A stretch of DNA of 64,000 nt from Hydrangea macrophylla (taxonomy: Eukaryota > Streptophyta > Magnoliopsida > Cornales > Hydrangeaceae). The notes below the pieces were generated by a model, which saw nothing but the letters and a program-made list of their open reading frames with translations, did not search any database and was not told where the DNA came from. The stretch is from positions 47,207,155-47,271,154 of the forward strand of contig CM066994.1 of assembly GCA_033977485.1 (NCBI GenBank). The letters are read 5' to 3'. A program made the position numbers and the translations under genes. Shown here in pieces: positions 57,282 to 64,000 of this stretch (position 1 is the stretch's first letter; every line of letters begins with the position of its first letter).

Positions 57282-59551
57282 AGAAGAAGAAGAAGAAGAA
57301 GAAGAAGAAGAAGGAGGAGGAAAAAAAGAAAAGGGAGAAGGGTATTGGCTTCGTGGGCACGTGTGGAATCGCGGAGCATTCGTGGTTGTCGATTTTTGAT
57401 CAACGAGGTGAGTTAAATTTTGTGTATCCGAGTATATATATACATGTATGTATATATGTATATGGGAGTAAATTAAATTAGTACATGTTTAATTTAATTG
57501 TTAGGGTTAAATCTTTGAAATGGATATACGTTGTTTTTATTGAAGTAATCTAGAAATTTTCTTTCCCCTTCGTGTGACTTTGTGATTATGACATTAGGGT
57601 ATTCGAAAGGGTTAGGTGAATAGTTAGTTTGATAAAACCATATGTGAAATATTCATGGTAATTAATAAATATATATGTGAAATTCGTTTTTTTTTTAATT
57701 CACACAGTTGCAGAAACTTTAGAAAATTATTGTAAACTCGTGGCTTGGAGTTTTAACATTCTGTCCGCGCAACCTGTGTAAAATGTGATTCTGCACACTT
57801 TTTGTGTTTTGAGTTTTCCCTGATTCTACACTGTTTGGGCTGTTAATTTAAAATTCAGTAGCAGTTTTTATAAGATTAAAAACGCGTTGATTGTCTAAGT
57901 TGATTTATGTGTTAGGATGAACACGTATTTCATTATTATGATATAACGTGAAATTTTGTTGAGATGTATTTGTTGAGATGTAAGCATTCTCATCTAATGT
58001 TGGGTTTCATAAACTTGTGAATGTGAGACCAGATGTGTGAAGATTTTTATTTTTTTATTTTATAGAAGTTAATAATAGGAAATCCATTAAATGTTCACCA
58101 CTGCTCCTAATGAGTTTTGGTGGCAACTTCATGGATGACCCGTCTTGTGTGATTAGACGGCGACTACATGGATGACCCCTCTTTTCAGTTTTAGCCTTAT
58201 GTCTGGCTTGTTGGTCTATTTCATGTGTATTTAGACATTATTATTGACGTCAAAAGTGTAAGGACTCGCCTTTCGGTGTAGACTCAAATCCCAGTGAATC
58301 AGTGATACCCCATGGGAGTTGGGACCGGAGTGGGAGTTAGTATTACATTAGGAGACAAATGGGATATATGTTAGAGTGAAGACTCCTTTCGGTTCTTAGT
58401 GATGGATTGGATGTTCTTGCACTCTGTAAACACTTCGATTCTTTGTGATGGAGAAGTGGTGGTTCTTAGAGTGAAGACTCCTTTCGGATCTTAGTGATGG
58501 AATGGATGTTCTTGCACTCCGAAAATGTTTCGGTTCTTCGTGATGGTGAAGTGGTGGTTCTTCGTGACGAGGCGGTTGGTGAAAGATGTTTTGGTTGATG
58601 AGAGATGGTTTGGTTAGTACAAGATGGTTCCGTGAAGGTTGTGGGAACACTCTGGTTCTTCGTGACAAAGTGAAGGTTAGGAGTGTTTTGGTTAATGAAA
58701 GATGGTTTAGTCAGTGCGAGATGGTTTGGTTAATAAAAGATGGATTTGATCAGTGCTAGATGGTTTGGTTAACGAAAGAGGGATTGGTTACAATTGGCAA
58801 GTATAAGTGACTTAGTTGTGCAATAGTGACAACCTTTTTTTGGTGTTGTTGATTGGAGTTAGGACTCCGAAATAGACTTCGGCAATGGACTGTGACAATG
58901 TTCTGAGATGTTGAAGCGAGTTGTATCGATTGTTTGTTTTCTCTTCGAATGCCTGTATGGGCACGTAAGTGGTTATAGTCTGACAGTGAGAACGTGAGTG
59001 AACTTTAATAGACGTAATAAAAGTAGTAAATATATTTCTTGTTGCGTGTGACTATATAAGTTCCATTTGATTTAGTTTTCTCACTCAGCTTTCATAAGAT
59101 GACGACGTTCATGTCGCTCGACATTCCTATGTCCAGCTTATCCAGGTGATGAGTACACGGGTGATGCTACGCAAGAGGAGAAAGCTAGAGGAAGAGTACA
59201 CCGAAGATGGCTATGGATATGCTAGTTAGAGAGAAGACTAGTGGATGTCTTTGTAAATGTTGTGGTTGTAACCTCTAGCAGAGGACTTCATCTATCTTTT
59301 GTAATAGTTCTATAAGGCCCTAGAGCCATAAGACTCTGATGTATCTACCATGATGTAATAGTTAACTAGTATTGTGGCCTCTTATTATAATATATCCTTG
59401 TTAGCTGCTGTTGGTTTTATCCCTTTAGTTATGTTGTTTATTATTAGCATTTGGTGATGGACAATTCGGTAATGCAACCAGTCACGTGCCTCAGGGTCCA
59501 AGATGGAAAATTCAAAATTTTTCCCTATTTTGGCTATGCCGGGGCGTGACA
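56924..59551 (+). repeat. Element VI 5' LTR
   Basis: About 2.6 kb long. GA then GAA microsatellites lie at 57220-57313, matching 63889-63970 in the other LTR. Positions 58376-58560 hold two ~93-bp copies of a gaagactcctttcgg unit and 58560-58790 several gatggtttggtta words. The 3' limit is inferred from the GGGGCGTGACA end typical of the lineage. Confidence 0.65.
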
Positions 59552-62500
59552 AGCAGAGTGCAGATTTATTAAGAGATAACCGTTCCCAGTCTCAACAGAA
59601 GGATGGGGGAAGACGTGGGAATCGATACAAGCCTTATGACCAAGGGCAGAAGGGCCAACAGAACCAGAGGCACGGTAACAGAGGTCAGTACTTCCCGCAG
59701 AACCAAGGAAATTTCAGGAATTAGAACTGTCAGTGGAATGGGCTGGGAGGTCAAAATAATCAGGGCTTCCAGGGCTATCGTCAGCAGGCCCCGAAGCCGC
59801 AGATTGGGTTCCGTCCACCAGTGCCTCAGATTGGAGCACCACTAGCGGGAAAGGAGATGGTTGTAGCTTCTAAGTTGTGCTATAATTGTGGGATACCAGG
59901 GCATATTGCGAAGTATTGTCCCACTAAGCCCCAGAATAATCAGGCAGCTCCCGCTAGCTCATTTGTAGTGATGCCAGGCAATGAGAATGTGCAAGGTAGT
60001 CTTAAACTTTTTCATTCCAATGTTCGTGTTTTGTTTGATATGGGTGCATCTCATTCTTTTATTTCTCGTCAATTTATTTTGAGAGAGGGTATTCCTGTTA
60101 CTCCTTTACTTATGCCCGTATGCGTAGAAACACCTCTAGGAGGGTCTGTTACCTTATATTAACAGTGTAAAGACTTTGTGATAGACTTTATGGATAGGAC
60201 ATTTCTTGTTGATTTGATTGTGTTGGGTTTCGAGGGGTTCTCCATTATTTTGGGTATGGATTGGCTTATAAAGAATCATGTTACCTTAGACTGTGCTAAA
60301 AGGACTATTCATATAGATACTCCGGGTTTGCCTCGTTTCTCTCATACTTATCCTGACAGTGCAGAGTTAGTGATGTCTAGTTTTCTGTATTCGGTGGAGA
60401 TATTGAAGAAGGATATTAGTGATGTGAAGGTGGTATGCGACTTTGAAGATATTTTTCAGGAGATTCCTGGACCATCGCCTAAGAGAGAGGTGGAGTTTCG
60501 AATTGATCTTTTACTTGGATCCTTACCTATTTCAAAATCAGCATATCGTATGACACCCAAGGAATTAGGAGAGATGAAGAAGCAACTTGATAAGATGCTT
60601 CAGAAGGGGTGCATTGAATTCCTTTCTTTTGCTGATTATTCTATTATTCATTGTTGTTTTCTTTCCTTAGCCATTAGAGTAATCCTTTTGAGGTGTGTAT
60701 GACTCAGGTTCATACGACCCAGCAATTTTCCATGGGGAGCTCCAGCTATCTTTGTGTCAAAGAAGGATGGTTCTCTGCGTATGTGCATAGATTATAGAGA
60801 GTTGAATAAGGTGACGGTTAAGAACAAATATCCGTTGCCTAGGATTTATGACCTTCTTAACCAGCTATCTTTGTGTCGAAGAAGTATGGTTCTCTGCGTA
60901 TGTGCATAGATTATAGAGAGTTGAATAAGGTGACGGTTAAGAACAAATATCCGTTGCCTAGGATTGACGACCTTCTTGACCAGTTGAAGGGGGCGATAGT
61001 CTTTTCTCAGTTGGATTTGAGGACGGGATATCATCAAATGGGGGTTGTGGAGGAGAGTATTCCACGTATAGCTTTCCATACTCGGTATAGATTGTATGAG
61101 TTTTCAGTGATGCCGTTTGGGTTGACCAATGCTCCGACATTCTTTATGGATTTAATGAATTGGGTGTTCAGGCTGTATTTAGACCAATTTGTTGTTGTTT
61201 TCATCGATGACATATTGGTTTATTCTCGGACTCTTGAGGAGCATAGAGAACATTTGAAGATTGTACTGCAGAGGTTTCGAGAGCATAAGTTATATGCCAA
61301 GTTCAGTAAATGCCATTTTTGGGAGTCGTCGGTGAGATTTCTGGGACATGTTATTTCAGCTAAGGGAATAGCAGTAGATCCTGAGAAAGTAGCAGCGGTT
61401 CAAGAGTGGGTACAACCTACTAATCCTACAGTGGTGAGGAGTTTCTTGGGGTTAGCTGGGTATTACAGAAGGTTCATTAAAAAATTCTCAGTCATAGCAG
61501 CACCGTTAACAAAGTTGACACGTAAGAATGTGAAGTTTTTGTGGACATATGAGTATGAGCAAGCATTCAAGGAGTTGAAGCAGCGGTTGACCACCGTACC
61601 CATTTTGAGCATTCCGGTTGAAGCTGGGAAACTTGTAGTGTTTATGGATGCCAGTGGGACCGGTTTGGGTTGTGTTTTAATGCAGGAAGGGAAGGTTGTT
61701 TCGTATGCTTCTAGACAGTTGAGGCTATATGAGAGGAGGTATCCTACTCATGACTTGGAGTTGGTAGCGGTGGTGTTTGCATTGAAGGTGTGGAGGCACT
61801 ACCTCTTTGGAGAGAGATTTGAGCTTTATACAGATCATAAGAGCCTTAAGTACTTGTTCTCATAGTAGGAACTGAACATGAGACAACAGAGATGGGTCGA
61901 GTTCATCAGTAGTTACGAATTTGAGATTATTTATCATCCAGGGAAGGGAAATGTAGTGGCTGATGCGCTTAACCAGAAACATTGTGTGATGGCTTCTATG
62001 ATGGTTCGAGAGTGGAAGTCTCTTGAGGTGTTAACCTCTCATGATATTCAACCAGTGCGAGAGAGTGAGAAGGCGTACATTGGAAGTTTGTTGGTTCAGC
62101 CGACCCTAGTAAGTAAGATTCGACAGATGTAGTGTTCAGATAAAGTTTTGGTCAGTCGTCTTAATGATTTGATTGTGGATTTGCTTGATGAATGTCCGAT
62201 GAATTGGACTGTGGATTCAGAGGGGAGTCTGTGGTTTTGAGGTAGGCTTTGTGTGCCTGATATTACAGAGTTGAAGAAGGAAGTTCTAAGTGAGGCACAT
62301 CGATATTGATACACTATACACCCTGGTGGGACAAAGATGTATCATGACTTGAAGCGTACCTTTTAGTGGGATGGTATGAAGAGAGATGTGGGAGAGTTTG
62401 TTTCTATGTGCGTGGTGTGTCAGCAGGTGAAGGCAGAACATCAGAAACCGCTTGGCTTGTTGAAACCCTTAGAAATACCTGTATGGAAGTGGGAATGCAT

Positions 62501-63540
62501 TTCCATGGATTTTGTAGATGGGTTACCGAGGTCCAAGAAGGGGAATGAGTCGATTTGGGTCATTGTGGATCGACTCACTAAGTCTGCACATTTTATCCCT
62601 ATTAGTGTACATCGTACGACAGACAAGTTGGCACAGTGTACATTCGGGAGATAGTACGTTTGCATCGGACTCCGGTCCCGATTGTGTCTGACCGTGATCC
62701 ATTATTTGTGGCAGAGTTTTGGGAGAGTTTTCAATGAGCTTTGGGGACCCAATTAGATCTTAGTACTGCTTATCATTCTCAGACGGATGGACAGACTGAG
62801 AGGTTTAACCAGATCCTTGAGGATATGTTGAGGGCTTGTGTTCTCGATCTCGGTGGTAGTTGTGAAGAACACTTGCCATTGGTAGAGTTTGCTTACAATA
62901 ATAGTTACCATTCTAGTATAGGAATGGCACCTTTCAAAGCGCTGCATGGGAGGCCGTGTAGATCTCCAGTGTGTTGGGCAGAAGTAGGTGATGTACCTAT
63001 TTTGGGTCCAGAGATGGTTCGGGAGACTACTGAGAAGGTGAGTGTTATTCGAGAGAGGATTAAGACTGCTCAGAGTTGGCAAAAGAGTTATGCTGATAGG
63101 AAGCGCAAGAGGGTAGAATTTGAAGTTGGAGATTTTGTGTTCTTGAAGGTATCCCCAATGAGAGGTGTGATGCGTTTTGGTAAGAAAGGGAAGCTTGCTC
63201 CGAGGCTTGTAGGACCTTATGAGATTGTCGGAAAGGTTGGAGAGTTGGCCTATAGAGTATTGTTGCCATCGTCATTGGCGGTAATTCATAATGTGTTCCA
63301 TGTATCGATGTTGAGGAAGTGTGTGAAGGATCCTACAAAAATTGTCCGTCCGGCAGAGCTTGAGATTAACGATGACCTCACGTATGTTGCCGACCTATCA
63401 CTATCGTCGATCAAAATGTGAAGTATTTGCAGAAGAAAGTAGTGGATCTTGTGAAGGTGCAATGGAGTGAGAATTAATGATGTTACGTGGGAACTCGAGG
63501 AGAAGATTCGGAAGTCGCATCCTGAACTGTTTGATTAGTG
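59552..63540 (+). pseudogene. Element VI gag-pol remnant with chromodomain
   Basis: Gag begins in its basic Q/R/G-rich part; the zinc knuckle CYNCGIPGHIAKYC is near 59877. Protease reads FDMGASHSF (usually D-T-G). Reverse transcriptase includes [30 protein letters not shown] and [11 protein letters not shown] (near 61200); RNase H has [15 protein letters not shown]; integrase has CVVCQQVKAEHQKPLG, MDFVDGLPRS and HSQTDGQTERFNQIL. The chromodomain end is at 63440-63535 after a frameshift. Stops or shifts occur at 59722, 60160, 60700, 61864, 62130, 62238, 62363 and 62652. A 119-bp tandem duplication (60742-60860, 60861-60979) breaks RT. The gene is dead. Confidence 0.9.
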
Positions 63541-63591
63541 TTCGTGCATGTTGCAAATCTCGGGACGAGATTTTCTTTGAGGTGTGTATAA

Positions 63592-63884
63592 TGTAACAAC
63601 CTTATTTATTTTCTTCTACAAAGATATTATTTATTTTTACTTTTTATTTATTTCTTTGTTTAGTATTTAATGGGTGTAATGTGTGGGCCATGGGTGTGTG
63701 GTGTGTGGGCCATGTGCATGTGTTGGTATGTGTCGTGTGTGTGTGTGTATGAGTAGTGCTCGGGTGTGTGTGTAATACAATTATATGTTGAGTGTGTGTA
63801 CCATAGTTATATACATAATATTATATTATATTAGGGTTAGTTAGTTTTTCAACAAAAAAGTAATAGAACCCCACTGCACAGCCG

Positions 63885-63925
<41 letters not shown>

Positions 63926-64000
63926 AGAAGAAGAAGAAGAAGAAGAAGAAGAAGAAGAAGAAGAAGAAGAAAAAGGAGGAAAAAAAGAAAAAGGGAGAAG
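63592..64000 (+). repeat. Element VI 3' LTR (start only)
   Basis: It matches 56924-57330 with scattered differences, including GA/GAA microsatellite length. The window ends inside it. Confidence 0.85.

Larger units (their letters stand above)
56924..64000 (+). mobile_element. Element VI: Ty3/gypsy chromovirus (Tekay/Del-like), decayed
   Basis: The 5' LTR 56924-59551 begins TGTAACAACCTTATTT and ends GGGGCGTGACA; the 3' LTR begins identically at 63592 and leaves the window. Domain order protease-RT-RNase H-integrase and a chromodomain-like end (VVDLVKVQWSEN, DVTWELEEKIRKSHPELF) fit a chromovirus. No primer site follows the 5' LTR: the sequence passes directly into the middle of gag. The two LTR starts differ at several positions in 300 bp, so the copy is older than Element I. 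It sits in an LTR of the Element I family. Confidence 0.85.

Noticed and set aside
57151..57403. Ser/Leu-rich minus-strand frames, also at 34561-34827, 53462-53797 and 54303-54530
   Set aside because: They are translations of CT/GA and GAA microsatellites.

Overview
This window is plant nuclear DNA, most likely from a eudicot, made mainly of transposable elements nested inside one another with a few host genes between them. The evidence is the Ty3/gypsy Tat and chromovirus polyproteins, a plant mobile domain (PMD) gene, a Ty1/copia element, hAT and PIF/Harbinger DNA elements, GT-AG spliced plant gene families (F-box/FBD, RNase T2, ROP GTPase) and AT-rich flanks. The species cannot be named from the sequence. 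All statements come from reading the sequence by eye; no search was run.

Region 1 (1-25764) is the 3' part of a plus-strand Tat-type Ty3/gypsy element (Element II). Its integrase ends at 233, a repeat-rich spacer follows, an antisense spliced accessory gene lies at 21844-23923 (decayed), and its 3' LTR is 24765-25764. A complete second Tat element (Element I, 1134-21740, 20.6 kb, minus strand) is inserted in it with the 5-bp target duplication GGGGC. Element I has nearly identical 2.95-kb LTRs, a gag-pol with two RNase H domains broken by two TGA stops and a frameshift, and two accessory genes on the opposite strand that look intact: a six-exon PMD gene (5852-8605) and an intronless gene (9208-10299).

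The main discovery candidate is that arrays of ~21-bp palindromes (GCGGCACTC-N3-GAGTGCCGC and variants with matched changes in both arms) lie upstream of the TATA box in the U3 of both LTRs and directly upstream of both accessory genes, and again in a diverged LTR of the same family at 56.1 kb. This suggests a regulatory circuit carried by the element. A second candidate is the primer site of Element I, which matches 50 nt of a tRNA-Arg (whole anticodon arm, variable loop, T arm, acceptor strand and CCA) instead of the usual ~18, and carries G at wobble position 34, as expected if inosine had been copied.

Region 2 (25765-31082) is AT-rich with a decayed RNase T2 (S-RNase-like) pseudogene (26226-26855), a retroposon-like tail and a MITE.

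Region 3 (31083-42393, minus strand) is an F-box/LRR/FBD gene that appears intact, with exon 1 at 42393-41401 and the last exons at 31709-31083. Its 9.7-kb first intron holds an L1 LINE 3' end with a 299-bp TRIM nested in it, a Tourist-like MITE, a DNA element containing a decayed copia element, and a copia LTR fragment.

Region 4 (42394-56124) holds a TTF/DUF4371-type hAT transposon (42885-46262) between two possible exons of an unrecognised gene, a ROP GTPase exon fragment, a 2.2-kb non-autonomous derivative (Element III, 47646-49878) related to Element II, foldback elements and AT-rich DNA.

Region 5 (56125-64000) is a partial LTR of the Element I family interrupted by a decayed chromovirus (Element VI, Tekay/Del-like) whose 3' LTR runs off the window.
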